A stretch of DNA of 64,000 nucleotides from a bacterium (GTDB taxonomy: Bacteria; Chloroflexota; Anaerolineae; Caldilineales; Caldilineaceae): the NCBI GenBank assembly GCA_016124945.1, contig WGMT01000031.1, forward strand, positions 62,001 to 126,000, written 5' to 3'. Shown one piece after another: positions 8,811-17,291 of this stretch. The position numbers and the translations under genes were made by a program. Positions within the stretch are counted from its first letter, which is position 1. Each line of letters starts with the position of its first letter. The notes under the pieces are model-generated. The model made no database searches, was not told the DNA's origin, and saw nothing but the letters and a program-made list of their open reading frames with translations.

Positions 8811-8893
8811 GAACGCGGATGGAGCAGATTTAGCGGATTTTCGCTGATCTGAATCCGTGAAATTCGCCCAATTCGCTTCATCTGCGTTCTATT
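8811..8893. repeat. Inverted repeat with TAGAACGCGGAT arms after ffh
   Basis: The left arm starts TAGAACGCGGATGGAGC and the right arm ends GCTTCATCTGCGTTCTA, with GATCTGAATCCG/AATTCGCCC units between. The motif TCCGCGTTCTAT or a one-base variant also occurs near 3934, 7166 and 8881. Confidence 0.7.
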
Positions 8894-8975
8894 CTGATGG
8901 ATGTGATTTACAAACGAAGACGATTCCGTACCCGATAAACAGAGACAGTTTGTATACAAAAGGAGCAAGAGCTTA

Positions 8976-9266
8976 GTGGTTCGCATTCGCCTGCGCCGTA
9001 TGGGCGCAAAAAAGACACCGTTTTACCGTATCGTCGTGGCCAATCAGCGCAATGCGCGTGATGGCCGTTTCATTGAAACCATCGGCACCTACAACCCGCT
9101 GACCGATCCGTCCACTGTTGAGTTGAAGAAGGACCGAGCGGCGTATTGGCTGTCGACCGGCGCTCAGCCCAGCGAAGGTATCACCCCGATTTTAATCCGT
9201 GAGGGCATCATCGATGCCAAGGGCAAGCTCGTCTACCAACCAGCGGCGGAAGAAGTCGCTGCTTAG
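8976..9266 (+). CDS. rpsP: 30S ribosomal protein S16
   Basis: A 96-residue small-subunit protein needed for 30S assembly. It starts at GTG 8976 with MVRIRLRRMGAKKTPFYRIV, the near-universal S16 opening, and continues with ANQRNARDGRFIETIGTYNP. An AGGAG ribosome site lies about 10 bases upstream. Its position after ffh and before khpA and rimM is the standard arrangement. The C-terminal alanine/glutamate tail (AAEEVAA) is a usual extension. A tandem-repeat hairpin separates it from khpA. Confidence 0.98.
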   Translation: MVRIRLRRMGAKKTPFYRIVVANQRNARDGRFIETIGTYNPLTDPSTVELKKDRAAYWLSTGAQPSEGITPILIREGIIDAKGKLVYQPAAEEVAA

Positions 9267-9288
9267 TTGATAGTTTGCTGCGCCATTA

Positions 9289-9367
9289 AAAGAATAGTGC
9301 GTAGTGCGTAGTTACAGGTTGATTTGCAGAGACAACACGCACTACGCACTACGCACTACGCTTTTAG
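9289..9367. repeat. GTGCGTA tandem hairpin between rpsP and khpA
   Basis: The left arm holds AGTGCGTAGTGCGTAGT (9297-9313). The right arm holds three complementary CACTACG units (about 9339-9361) plus CTTTTA matching AAAAG on the left. It lies inside a ribosomal operon and could set the rpsP/khpA expression ratio by attenuation or processing. Confidence 0.78.
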
Positions 9368-9379
9368 CGGGAGGAACCG

Positions 9380-9607
9380 ATGGAAAAGCTCGTCGAGTTT
9401 ATGGCCAAGGCTCTTGTCGAAAACCCTGATCAAGTACGGGTGACCAAGCGTGCGCAGCGTGATCGGGTGATGTTGCGGTTGGAAGTATCGCAGGATGACG
9501 CCGGTCGTGTCATCGGCAAGGGTGGCCGGGTGGCGAACGCCATGCGTACTGTCCTCCGCGCCGCTACCGCCAACGATGGACGCCAGGTCTCTTTGAAGAT
9601 TTTGTAG
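9380..9607 (+). CDS. khpA: KH-domain RNA-binding protein KhpA
   Basis: 75 residues forming one type II KH domain. The nucleic-acid-binding GxxG loop is in VIGKGGRVANAMRTVLRA. KhpA partners with KhpB/Jag in Gram-positive bacteria as an RNA chaperone affecting cell elongation and division. The gene lies between rpsP and rimM, its conserved location. The start ATG follows GGGAGGA. An intrinsic terminator sits shortly downstream. Confidence 0.95.
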   Translation: MEKLVEFMAKALVENPDQVRVTKRAQRDRVMLRLEVSQDDAGRVIGKGGRVANAMRTVLRAATANDGRQVSLKIL

Positions 9608-9680
9608 TTGCATGGAACAGAAGAAGATCTTGCGCGTCATTGAGTCTCCTGCGTCATTGATGGTGTAATTGAATAGGCAT

Positions 9681-9717
9681 AAAGCAGCGGAGGGGAAAGC
9701 CTTCCGCTGCTTTTTTG
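9681..9717 (+). terminator. Intrinsic terminator after khpA
   Basis: The stem GCAGCGGA (9684-9691) pairs with TCCGCTGC (9703-9710), flanked by AAA and followed by six T residues. It falls only about 20 bases upstream of the rimM start, so it probably attenuates rather than fully separates rimM from the upstream genes. Confidence 0.85.
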
Positions 9718-9737
9718 GTATGAAGAGGGGTTACAGT

Positions 9738-10367
9738 ATGAGCGAAGAAGCAAACCAGGGCATGGATCGCCGAACCGAGCGGCAGAATCGCCGTCGCCGC
9801 CACGCGTCCCGGCGCGGACCGTTGACGGTGGATGTACCTACAGGCTACCTGGCCGTGGGCAAGGTGATCGCCGCGCACGGGACACGTGGCGAAATTTCGG
9901 TGGAACCTTTTACCGACTTCCCCGAAGAACGCTTTGCATCGGGGCAGGTGATGCGGCTTGGCGATGAAATGGAAAAAGTAGAAATTGAGGCGTCGCGTCC
10001 CCACAAAAGCCGGATGCTCGTCCGCTTTGAACACATCACCAACCGCGACGAAGCCGAAGCACTGCGCGGAACATGGATCTTCATCCCCGAAGAAGACGCC
10101 GTCGAGTTGGAAGATGACACCTACTACGTCCACCAGATCATTGGGCTGACGGTACAAACCGCAGACGGCCAGATCCTGGGGACCGTGGGAGATGTCCTGG
10201 TCACCGGGGCCAACGACGTCTACTTGATCAAGCCGGCGCCCGGCGTCAACGGTGGACGGGAGATCCTGTTGCCCGCCATCGGTGAAGTCATCGTAGAAGT
10301 CGATGTGGCGGGCGGGCGGCTGCTGGTGAACCTGCTGCCGGGGATCCTCGATCCTGAGGATGAATAA
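9738..10367 (+). CDS. rimM: Ribosome maturation factor RimM
   Basis: Binds S19 and the 30S head and helps 16S rRNA processing. The start chosen is ATG 9738 (MSEEANQGMDRRTERQ), 7 bases after GAGGGG. An upstream in-frame start would run through the khpA terminator. The 209-residue product has a basic N-terminal extension of about 35 residues, then the RimM N-terminal barrel (LAVGKVIAAHGTRGEISVEP, near 38-57) and the C-terminal PRC barrel (YYVHQIIGLTVQT through LLPAIGEVIVEVD). trmD and rplS usually follow rimM; here a 14-bp minisatellite and dprA follow instead. Confidence 0.96.
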   Translation: MSEEANQGMDRRTERQNRRRRHASRRGPLTVDVPTGYLAVGKVIAAHGTRGEISVEPFTDFPEERFASGQVMRLGDEMEKVEIEASRPHKSRMLVRFEHITNRDEAEALRGTWIFIPEEDAVELEDDTYYVHQIIGLTVQTADGQILGTVGDVLVTGANDVYLIKPAPGVNGGREILLPAIGEVIVEVDVAGGRLLVNLLPGILDPEDE

Positions 10368-10412
10368 ACGTCACCGGTTTGACAAAAGATCGGCCATCCA
10401 CTATTCTCGACA

Positions 10413-10530
10413 GCAACATGAACATGGCAACATGAACATGGCAACATGAACATGGCAACATGAACATGGCAACATGAACATGGCAACATGAACATGGCAA
10501 CATGAACATGGCAACATGAACATGGCAACA
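10413..10530. repeat. 14-bp minisatellite, eight full units, between rimM and dprA
   Basis: The unit GCAACATGAACATG is repeated without a mismatch eight times from 10413 to 10524, then a partial unit. Each unit contains the small palindrome CATGAACATG (one mismatch pair at the centre). The lack of any divergence suggests recent expansion and likely copy-number variation between strains. Open frames across it are artefacts of the repeat. Confidence 0.97.
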
Positions 10531-10590
10531 ACGCCCATACTTTAACCACGGTTTCCATCGCAAGGATGCCCACGCAGTGTCAGGTGCACC

Positions 10591-11679
10591 ATGCCCGTGA
10601 ACGAACAAGCTTACTGGATTGCTTTCAACCGGGTGCCGGGCATCGGCCCCACCCGGTTAACCGCCCTACTGGAGACGTGCGGCAGCATCGAAGCCGCCTG
10701 GCGTGCGCCCATTCAACAGCTTCAGACGGCGGGGCTGGATCGGCGCTCGCTGGAAAACCTGCTGACGCTGCGCCGTACCCTCGATCTCGAAGCAGAGTGG
10801 AAGCGTCTCCAGCAGAGCGGCGCACACTTGCTCACCTGGGACGATGCTGAATATCCGCACAATTTGCGGCAGACGCCCAACCCGCCGCCGGTGCTTTATG
10901 TGCGTGGCGAAATCAACAGCCAAGACAGCCTTGCCGTTGCCATTGTGGGCACCCGCCGCGCCTCAGCCTACGGCCGCGAAGTGACGCACACATTGGTCAC
11001 CGAATTGGTGCAGCACGGCATCACGATTGTCAGTGGGCTGGCGCTGGGGGTGGACGCCATCGCCCACCAGACGGCGGTTGAGGCAGGCGGCAGAACGTTG
11101 GCCGTCCTTGGCAGCGGGGTCGATCAGGTGTACCCGGCCAGCAATCGGGCCATCGCCGCCGGTGTGCAGCAGAATGGGGCGCTGATCAGCGAGTACTCGC
11201 TTGGGACAAAACCGGAAGCATCGAATTTCCCGCCACGCAACCGCATTATCAGCGGGCTGAGCCTGTGTGTGATTGTAGTGGAGGCGGGCGAACGTAGCGG
11301 CGCGTTGCTGACGGCACAATTCGCCGCCGAGCAAGGACGCGACGTCTTCGCTGTGCCTGGCTCGATTCTGCACCCAGGCAGCATTGGCTGTAACCAGTTG
11401 ATCCAGAACGGCGCCGCCCCCCTGCTTTCAGTGGCCGACGTGCTCGATTTCTTGGATCTGGAACGCACGACGGCGCAGATGCAGGTACGGGCAACAGTGG
11501 CTGCCGACCCGGCGGAAGCCGATCTACTCATCCATCTTTCCAGCGAACCCAAGCACGTTGACGACATTGTGCGCGACGTCATGTTGGCCGCAGGGCAAGT
11601 GACCAGCCTGTTGACGCTGATGGAGTTGAAAGGGTTGGTGCGCCAAGTCGGCCCACTGCGCTATGTACGGGCAAGTTGA
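10591..11679 (+). CDS. dprA: DNA-processing protein DprA
   Basis: Protects incoming single-stranded DNA and loads RecA during natural transformation. The 362-residue protein has an N-terminal helix-hairpin-helix-like region (VPGIGPTRLTALLE), the Rossmann-like core with VGTRRASAYGRE near 133, SGLALGVDAIAHQTA near 155, and SEYSLGTKPEASNFPPRNR near 208. A C-terminal winged-helix domain runs from about 305 to 362. The family motif usually written GLARGID is GLALGVD here. It occupies the position where trmD would normally follow rimM. No other competence gene is in the window. Confidence 0.96.
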   Translation: MPVNEQAYWIAFNRVPGIGPTRLTALLETCGSIEAAWRAPIQQLQTAGLDRRSLENLLTLRRTLDLEAEWKRLQQSGAHLLTWDDAEYPHNLRQTPNPPPVLYVRGEINSQDSLAVAIVGTRRASAYGREVTHTLVTELVQHGITIVSGLALGVDAIAHQTAVEAGGRTLAVLGSGVDQVYPASNRAIAAGVQQNGALISEYSLGTKPEASNFPPRNRIISGLSLCVIVVEAGERSGALLTAQFAAEQGRDVFAVPGSILHPGSIGCNQLIQNGAAPLLSVADVLDFLDLERTTAQMQVRATVAADPAEADLLIHLSSEPKHVDDIVRDVMLAAGQVTSLLTLMELKGLVRQVGPLRYVRAS

Positions 11680-11709
11680 TATTCACCATCCATGACCTGA
11701 GGTACAAAG

Positions 11710-12786
11710 ATGTACGCAGCAATCCTGGCCGGCGGCGTCGGCACACGGCTGTGGCCGCGCAGTCGCCAAACCTTACCCAAACAGTTCTCCGACATCACCG
11801 GTAGTGGACGCACTATGATCCAGGCGACGGTGGACCGGATCGCCGGTTTCGTGTCGCCGGAGCAGATCTACATCCTCACCGGCGCGCGCTACCGGGCGCT
11901 AGCCGCCGAGCAACTCCCGGCACTTCCTGAAGCCAATATCCTGGTCGAACCCAGTGGACGCAGCACAGCGCCGGCGATTGGCCTGGCCTGTATTCATCTA
12001 CGCCGCCGTGATCCCGATGCCGTCATCGCCATTTTACATGCGGATCATGTCTTCCGCGATGAGGCGCACTATTGCGCCATCTTGCAACAGGCCGAAGTGG
12101 CGGCACAGGCAGGTTATCTCACCGTGTTGGGTGCCCAGCCCGACACGCCCCACACCGGTTACGGCTACATCAAGCGCGCAGGGGACGCACTGCCCATCAG
12201 CGGTGCCTGGCCCGTCTTCCGCGCCGAGCGCTTTTTAGAGAAGCCCGACCTGGCCACGGCGCAGGCTTTCCTGGCCGAAGGCAGCTACTACTGGAATGTG
12301 GGCAACTTCATCAGCCGCGTCGACGTGCTGCTGGCCGAGTTTGAACGGCAGCGCCCGGCGCTCTATGCCGGGCTGTTGCAGATCGAAGCCGCCCTGGGCA
12401 CCGACCATGCCGAAGCCGTCCTTCAGGAAGTGTGGCCCACGCTGGAGAACATTTCCATTGATCATGGTGTCATGGAAGGCGCGGCGAAGGTTGCCGTCGT
12501 TCCGCTGGACGCCGGTTGGAACGACGTAGGCAGTTGGGACGCGCTGGACATGGTGCTGGCGGCAGGTGAAGACGGCAACTGCATCACCCAGGGCACCGTT
12601 ATTCAGACGGGGTGCAGCGGCAACATCGTCTCTGGCGGGGATCGACTGATCGCGCTGGTGGGCGTCGACAATCTGGTCGTCGTTGACACTGGCGATGCGC
12701 TCCTCATCGGGCACAAAGACAAGATGCAGCAGGTCAAAGAGATTGTCGATGCACTTCGTTTACAGCAGCGTGAAGACTTGCTGTAG
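11710..12786 (+). CDS. manC: Mannose-1-phosphate guanylyltransferase
   Basis: Makes GDP-mannose from mannose 1-phosphate and GTP for surface polysaccharides and glycoconjugates. The 358-residue enzyme begins YAAILAGGVGTRLWPRSR, the nucleotidyl-transfer loop. It also has LPKQF, HADHVF (metal/nucleotide site), YGYIKRA, FLEKPD and SYYWNVGNF, all diagnostic. It is a single-domain form without a fused phosphomannose isomerase. It starts 30 bp after dprA, so they may be co-transcribed. After the stop, a short run of CAGGTAGCAGGTGGCA-type repeats fills the gap to the next gene. Confidence 0.95.
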   Translation: MYAAILAGGVGTRLWPRSRQTLPKQFSDITGSGRTMIQATVDRIAGFVSPEQIYILTGARYRALAAEQLPALPEANILVEPSGRSTAPAIGLACIHLRRRDPDAVIAILHADHVFRDEAHYCAILQQAEVAAQAGYLTVLGAQPDTPHTGYGYIKRAGDALPISGAWPVFRAERFLEKPDLATAQAFLAEGSYYWNVGNFISRVDVLLAEFERQRPALYAGLLQIEAALGTDHAEAVLQEVWPTLENISIDHGVMEGAAKVAVVPLDAGWNDVGSWDALDMVLAAGEDGNCITQGTVIQTGCSGNIVSGGDRLIALVGVDNLVVVDTGDALLIGHKDKMQQVKEIVDALRLQQREDLL

Positions 12787-12794
12787 CGGCTGAA

Positions 12795-12836
12795 GTTGCA
12801 AAGTGTGCAGGTAGCAGGTGGCACGTTGCAGGTGAT
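12795..12836. repeat. Short GCAGGTG-type tandem run
   Basis: Degenerate 8-9 bp units (GTGCAGGTA, GCAGGTGGCAC, GTTGCAGGTGATA) fill the spacer after manC. No complementary arm is obvious. Confidence 0.5.
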
Positions 12837-12871
12837 AGCTGAACAGTCAGCAGGGATAGGATCGGAACGAC

Positions 12872-14527
12872 ATGCGTCAATATCCTCGCACGCCATTTAC
12901 AGATTGGTCGCAGGAGCAGAAGGATCAGTTCAACCGCATTGCACTTTTTGGGCTGCTTGGGGTCGTCATCGGCTTCTTTTTGGCCACCGTCTTCTGGCCG
13001 GCGGAGGCAACAGACAGCAGCCTGGACGGACTGCAACCTGATTTGCGTGCACAGTACCTCTCGGCGCTGGCAGACGCCTATGTAGCGACCGGCGGTGACA
13101 ATGCAGCCACCGTCCTCTCGCGGTTGAACGATCTACGTGATCCTGAAACCGAACTGATCGAGGCCATCCGCTATTACCAAAATTTCGACAGCGAGGTGGC
13201 GGCCCTCCACGAATTCAATTTGCGCACGCTGGCTGCCCAGTTCAGCAACATCAATTCACTGCCCACAGAGTCATTTCCTTCTGATGCCGTGCCTTCCGAA
13301 ACGGCAAGCGCGTCCTGGCTGGATTGGCTCTTGATCGGGCTGGCTATGGTGATGTTAATCGGCGGTGGGCTCTGGATCTTTTACCAGTTTGTGCTGTTCC
13401 GAGGGGATCGGAGAGATTCACGCCCTACCAACGATTTCAACTCCGGCAACGATTACGGTGACGGCTACGATGAAGAGGATGGCGGCTTTTACAACGATCT
13501 CGAAGAGGACGAAGACGAAGATTTCGACACACGGCCCCGTAAGCTAACGCGCGAAGAACAGCAGGCCAACTGGGAAATCAGGCAGCGGCAGGTACTGGGT
13601 GACACAGAACGCCCACGAAAAGAGGAACCGTTGCCTCCTCAACCATTCCTGCTCCCATCGCCGCCCGATGACATTACCGTCGAAACCGAAGTCGACGTTG
13701 CACCCCGTCGACGCCCGCCTGAAGACACAGGCGAAGAAATGCCCCAGCGCGACATGACGTCGTCGGCACCGCCGGCGCGCAAAGAGCCACAGACCGACCA
13801 GCCACAGAATGACGATGCCGGAGAGCCACCTGCAACGCAGCCCTTAGCCGAGGCAGAGGCACCACCCGACGTTGACAGGATACGCCGCGACCGTAAGAGC
13901 CGTAGCGACAATCATAACCGTCCTGGCGCGGATGATGCGGACAAGCGCAAACCCACATCCGTCACCCCAGCGTCCGCTCCCCCACCTGGCGAAAACCGTC
14001 GTAACAGCGAGACCGGTTTCATCGGCCACGTTCAAGACCAGATTGCAGGTCTGCGCAAGCGCGAAAAGTCGGCCCCGGCACAGGCTATGCTGGCTGAATT
14101 TCAAGCCAAGTACTACTATGGCATCACCGACTACGACGAAAGTTTCACCATCACCGCGCCGGCAGACAGCAAAGACATCCTTGGTGCGTGTGGCGTCGGC
14201 ACAGACGCAGAAGTCGATCCACCTTCGGCAAGCAGCGACAAGGTGCGCGTCCTGGACATTTGGCTATACGATAAATCGTCCATGCGCACACAGAATCAAC
14301 TACTCGTGGCCCGTGGCGTCAACCTCGACAGCATCCCCCAGAAGATCGCCAGCAGCGGTAGCATCACCGGCGATCCCCTTGTGATCGAACGCGGATTGAC
14401 CTTCAAACTCCGCGCCGAACAGCTCGTGCTCGAATGCAAAATCGAAGACGTCTCCTACGTGAGCGATGCCGCCGATGCCCCGTTCCAGTCGGTGATCCTA
14501 TCGATAACGGTCGCCAAGAAAATGTAG
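12872..14527 (+). CDS. Two-TM membrane protein with acidic linker, unknown function
   Basis: 551 residues. TM1 is at about 23-43 (IALFGLLGVVIGFFLATVF), followed by a helical extracytoplasmic region of about 100 residues. TM2 is at about 149-175 (WLDWLLIGLAMVMLIGGGLW). A long hydrophilic, Asp/Glu- and Pro-rich low-complexity segment spans roughly 180-400, and a well-ordered C-terminal domain (about 405-551) ends VILSITVAKKM. The C-terminal domain, from AEFQAKYYYGITDYDESFTI onward, looks beta-rich. With two TMs both ends are probably cytoplasmic. I do not recognise the family. It faces dgt tail-to-tail with a 27-bp gap that, unusually for this window, has no hairpin repeat. Confidence 0.8.
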   Translation: MRQYPRTPFTDWSQEQKDQFNRIALFGLLGVVIGFFLATVFWPAEATDSSLDGLQPDLRAQYLSALADAYVATGGDNAATVLSRLNDLRDPETELIEAIRYYQNFDSEVAALHEFNLRTLAAQFSNINSLPTESFPSDAVPSETASASWLDWLLIGLAMVMLIGGGLWIFYQFVLFRGDRRDSRPTNDFNSGNDYGDGYDEEDGGFYNDLEEDEDEDFDTRPRKLTREEQQANWEIRQRQVLGDTERPRKEEPLPPQPFLLPSPPDDITVETEVDVAPRRRPPEDTGEEMPQRDMTSSAPPARKEPQTDQPQNDDAGEPPATQPLAEAEAPPDVDRIRRDRKSRSDNHNRPGADDADKRKPTSVTPASAPPPGENRRNSETGFIGHVQDQIAGLRKREKSAPAQAMLAEFQAKYYYGITDYDESFTITAPADSKDILGACGVGTDAEVDPPSASSDKVRVLDIWLYDKSSMRTQNQLLVARGVNLDSIPQKIASSGSITGDPLVIERGLTFKLRAEQLVLECKIEDVSYVSDAADAPFQSVILSITVAKKM

Positions 14528-14554
14528 CGCATTCGTCAGGGGCAGGCCCATTCT

Positions 14555-15760
14555 TCATACTCGTTCCTCTGGATCATAAAGCCGCTTGTATTCCTGAATT
14601 GCATACCGGTCGGTCATGCCGGCGATGTAGTCGCACACAAGGCGGTGCAGCCCCACCGTTTCGGGTTCGGCGACGTTGCTTTGCTGGTGCGGCAGTTGAC
14701 CCAGGCGTTTGACGCGCCGTTGCGTCTCAGGCGGCAGTTGTTCCGGCACAGAGACATACGCATCAAAGAGCGCCCGCAGTGTGCGATCCGCTTTGGCCGC
14801 CATGCGCACCACCCGGTAGTGACGGTAAAAACATTCGTAGAGGAACTTCTTGAGTTCGCCGTTTTCGGCGGCCAATTCTGCCGAATAGTTGACCACATTC
14901 CCCGGTAATTGACGTAGATCCGCCAGTGTCTCCACCCCAGCTTGCTTCAAATTCCCGTCGGTGGCCGCAATCGTATCTGACACCTGAATGCCGACCATAC
15001 GCCGAATAAAGCGGTAACGCGTCATCGGATTGGCCAGATCGGCCTTACCGTTTTCGCCCATCGAACGCAGGACACGCTGCGCAATCTGCAATTCCAGCAC
15101 TTCTCGGGGATCCAGGATCCCGGCGCGCAGACCGTCGTCGGTGTCGCTGGTGTTGTAGGCGATCTCGTCGGCCAGGTTGCTCAGTTGACATTCCAGTGTG
15201 CCGCGTTCATCGGGGTTGTAGTTGCGAGCATCAACGATGTCGTATGACGTATCGTGCTTCACCACACCTTCGCGCACTTCATAGGTGAGGTTTAGCCCAG
15301 GATGTTCGGGGTAACGCTGCTCCAACTGGGTGATGATGCGGTACGTCTGCTTTTGGTGATCGTAGCCACCGTGGCTGCGCATAAGATCGTTGAGCGTCTC
15401 TTCGCCGGTGTGGCCGAAGGGCGGGTGGCCGAGATCATGGGCCAGGCAGATGGCTTCCGTTAGATCCTCGTTGCAGCCTAAAGCGCGGGCCAACGTACGC
15501 CCGATTTGGGCCACCTCAACACTGTGGGTAAGCCGGTTTCGATAGTGATCTCCTTCGGAGTAGACGAAAACTTGGGTCTTGTACTCTAAGCGGCGAAAGG
15601 CGGTGGTGTGAATGATGCGATCTCGGTCGCGCTGGTAGACAGTGCGGTAGGGATGCTCGTCCTCAGCGTAGACCCGTCCTCGGCTCTGACTGCTATGCAT
15701 TGCGTACGGCGCCAGCGCATCATTCTCGCGGCGATCCAACTCTTCTCGTGTGACCAACAT
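14555..15760 (-). CDS. dgt: Deoxyguanosinetriphosphate triphosphohydrolase (dGTPase family)
   Basis: Hydrolyses dNTPs to nucleoside plus triphosphate, affecting dNTP balance. The 401-residue protein has the HD-domain metal site: RLTHSVEVAQIGR (near 75-87), then CLAHDLGHPPFGHTGE with the HD pair near 108-109, and the later Asp in NLADEIAYNTSDTDDG. The N-terminal motif YRTVYQRDRDRIIHTTAFRR is typical of the dGTPase group. The ATG at 15760 follows AGGAGG. It is divergent from the LacI-type gene across a repeat-filled spacer. Confidence 0.95.
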   Translation of the reverse strand: MLVTREELDRRENDALAPYAMHSSQSRGRVYAEDEHPYRTVYQRDRDRIIHTTAFRRLEYKTQVFVYSEGDHYRNRLTHSVEVAQIGRTLARALGCNEDLTEAICLAHDLGHPPFGHTGEETLNDLMRSHGGYDHQKQTYRIITQLEQRYPEHPGLNLTYEVREGVVKHDTSYDIVDARNYNPDERGTLECQLSNLADEIAYNTSDTDDGLRAGILDPREVLELQIAQRVLRSMGENGKADLANPMTRYRFIRRMVGIQVSDTIAATDGNLKQAGVETLADLRQLPGNVVNYSAELAAENGELKKFLYECFYRHYRVVRMAAKADRTLRALFDAYVSVPEQLPPETQRRVKRLGQLPHQQSNVAEPETVGLHRLVCDYIAGMTDRYAIQEYKRLYDPEERV

Positions 15761-15776
15761 GGTTTGCCTCCTGAGG

Positions 15777-15922
15777 GACTGGACGACGGACGACGGACGA
15801 CGGACGACGGACGACGGAAGTCATGAACATTGTTACGCCACTGGGAACTTCTTGTCGCTCGGTTGCCACCAGCGATGCCTTCCGACGATATCCGTCGGTC
15901 GTCTGTCGTCCTGATGTCCCCA
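15777..15922. repeat. GGACGAC heptamer array and inverted partner between dgt and the LacI-type gene
   Basis: Five perfect GGACGAC units lie at 15781-15815. Degenerate complementary units (TCCGTCGGTCGTCTGTCGTCC) lie at about 15891-15911. The outermost bases ACTGG and CCCAGT also pair. A second GGACGAC array lies at 46907-46941. Confidence 0.85.
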
Positions 15923-16001
15923 GTATAGTAGACCTTGTGCCTATCCGAAAAGCGCCGCAACACGCTCGGAACAGAAATCTGGAAAAATCTGCGATGATTC
16001 A

Positions 16002-16053
16002 TTGACAACTGCAATTTCTTTCGCTATAATGTCATTCCAGCGCAAGCGGTTGC
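16002..16053 (+). promoter_or_regulatory. Consensus sigma-70 promoter with LacI-type operator
   Basis: TTGACA (16002-16007), a 17-bp spacer and TATAAT (16025-16030) give a perfect consensus promoter. Just downstream, GCAAGCGGTTGC (16042-16053) is a near-palindrome with central CG, the layout of LacI/GalR operators. It lies over the expected transcription start region, so it could autoregulate the gene that begins at 16150. Confidence 0.85.
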
Positions 16054-16149
16054 ACAAACTTTTGTTGAGCACTCCGAGCACCCCATGCAGCAGTGTAACG
16101 CTTGTTGCTAAACCACTCTTTACAGTACCATAGCTAGAAATGAAGCGCC

Positions 16150-17172
16150 GTGTCAACGATCAGAGACGTCGCAGCGAAGGCAAATGTACACCCCAGCACC
16201 GTAAGCCGTGTCTTTTCGGGCAATGCACGCATCAGCGACCGCACCCGAAGACGTGTCCTGGCGGCTGCCAAGGCGTTGAACTTTCAACCCAACGCCATTG
16301 CGCGTTCGCTTAGTGTACGCCGCACCCACACCCTCGGCGTCATCGTTCCACACGTCTTTAAAGGTTACTTCGAAGATAGTTTCTTTCCGCAGATCATGAG
16401 CGGTTTGTTGGACGTTACCTACGCCAACGGCTACCGTCTTCTGGTCAGCGGCTGCGAAAGCTATAGCGACGAAATCGTGCAAACGTTGCAGATCCTTGCC
16501 ACACGCCAGGCCGACGGCATTATCGTCACCAGTGGGCGGCTCGACGTGAACACGGTGGGTGAGTTGCGTGTACAGGCGACCCCGCTTGTGTTGATCGGTC
16601 AACCGCCTGAGCAGCACAGCGACGTAGCCTGGGTGGATGCCGACAACTGCGAGGATACACGCCAGGTCATCGCCCGCTTGATCGAACTAGGGCATCGCCG
16701 TATTGCTTACGTCGGTGGCGATCCAGATACACGGGTTGTCAAGGAGCGGCTGGAAGGCTATTGCCGGGCCATGCACGAAGGCGGAATTGCCGTTGATCCC
16801 TCCTGGATCGACTATGGCTACTTTGCCGAGGACGGCGGCTACCAGGCGGTTCAGCGCACACAGGCAAGCAGCACCCCACCTACCGCCTACTACGCCGCCA
16901 ACGATCTTATGGCCATCGGCATCCTACGCGCCCTACGCGAAAGACAAATTGCTGTGCCCGATGCAGTCTCGGTAGTGGGGACAAATGACTCGCCTGAAGC
17001 AGGGCATTTGTCGCCCGCCCTTACCAGCCTGCACGTTTCTTACCGTGAAATCGCCGCAGCAGCGGCACAGATGCTGATCGACGCCATCAAGGAGGATGTA
17101 ACGCCGACGGGATCGCGAATCTTTTCGTCGACACTCGTCGAACGGCAGACAACCGCCGTCTGCCCTGGCTAG
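16150..17172 (+). CDS. LacI/GalR-family transcriptional regulator
   Basis: 340 residues starting at GTG 16150, since an ATG at 16140 is out of frame. The N-terminal helix-turn-helix and hinge read [20 protein letters not shown] and [23 protein letters not shown] periplasmic-binding-type effector domain follows ([39 protein letters not shown]). It sits directly upstream of malEFG-type genes and most likely controls them in response to a maltooligosaccharide or related sugar. The leader carries a near-perfect promoter and an operator-like palindrome, so autoregulation is likely. Family secure, ligand inferred. Confidence 0.94.
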   Translation: MSTIRDVAAKANVHPSTVSRVFSGNARISDRTRRRVLAAAKALNFQPNAIARSLSVRRTHTLGVIVPHVFKGYFEDSFFPQIMSGLLDVTYANGYRLLVSGCESYSDEIVQTLQILATRQADGIIVTSGRLDVNTVGELRVQATPLVLIGQPPEQHSDVAWVDADNCEDTRQVIARLIELGHRRIAYVGGDPDTRVVKERLEGYCRAMHEGGIAVDPSWIDYGYFAEDGGYQAVQRTQASSTPPTAYYAANDLMAIGILRALRERQIAVPDAVSVVGTNDSPEAGHLSPALTSLHVSYREIAAAAAQMLIDAIKEDVTPTGSRIFSSTLVERQTTAVCPG

Positions 17173-17291
17173 GCAAATCAACGACAGAAATCCACTCCCC
17201 CCCTTTTGCTTGCGTGATTCGCGTGCGCGCGTCACATAGATTGTTAAGCTTCGTGTCTATACTCAATCCGCTTCTAAAAGGAGATGACTTG

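Noticed and set aside
10220..10608. Minus-strand open frames with CHVHVAMFML repeats
   Set aside because: These are translations of the 14-bp minisatellite on the opposite strand and have no ribosome site or domain.
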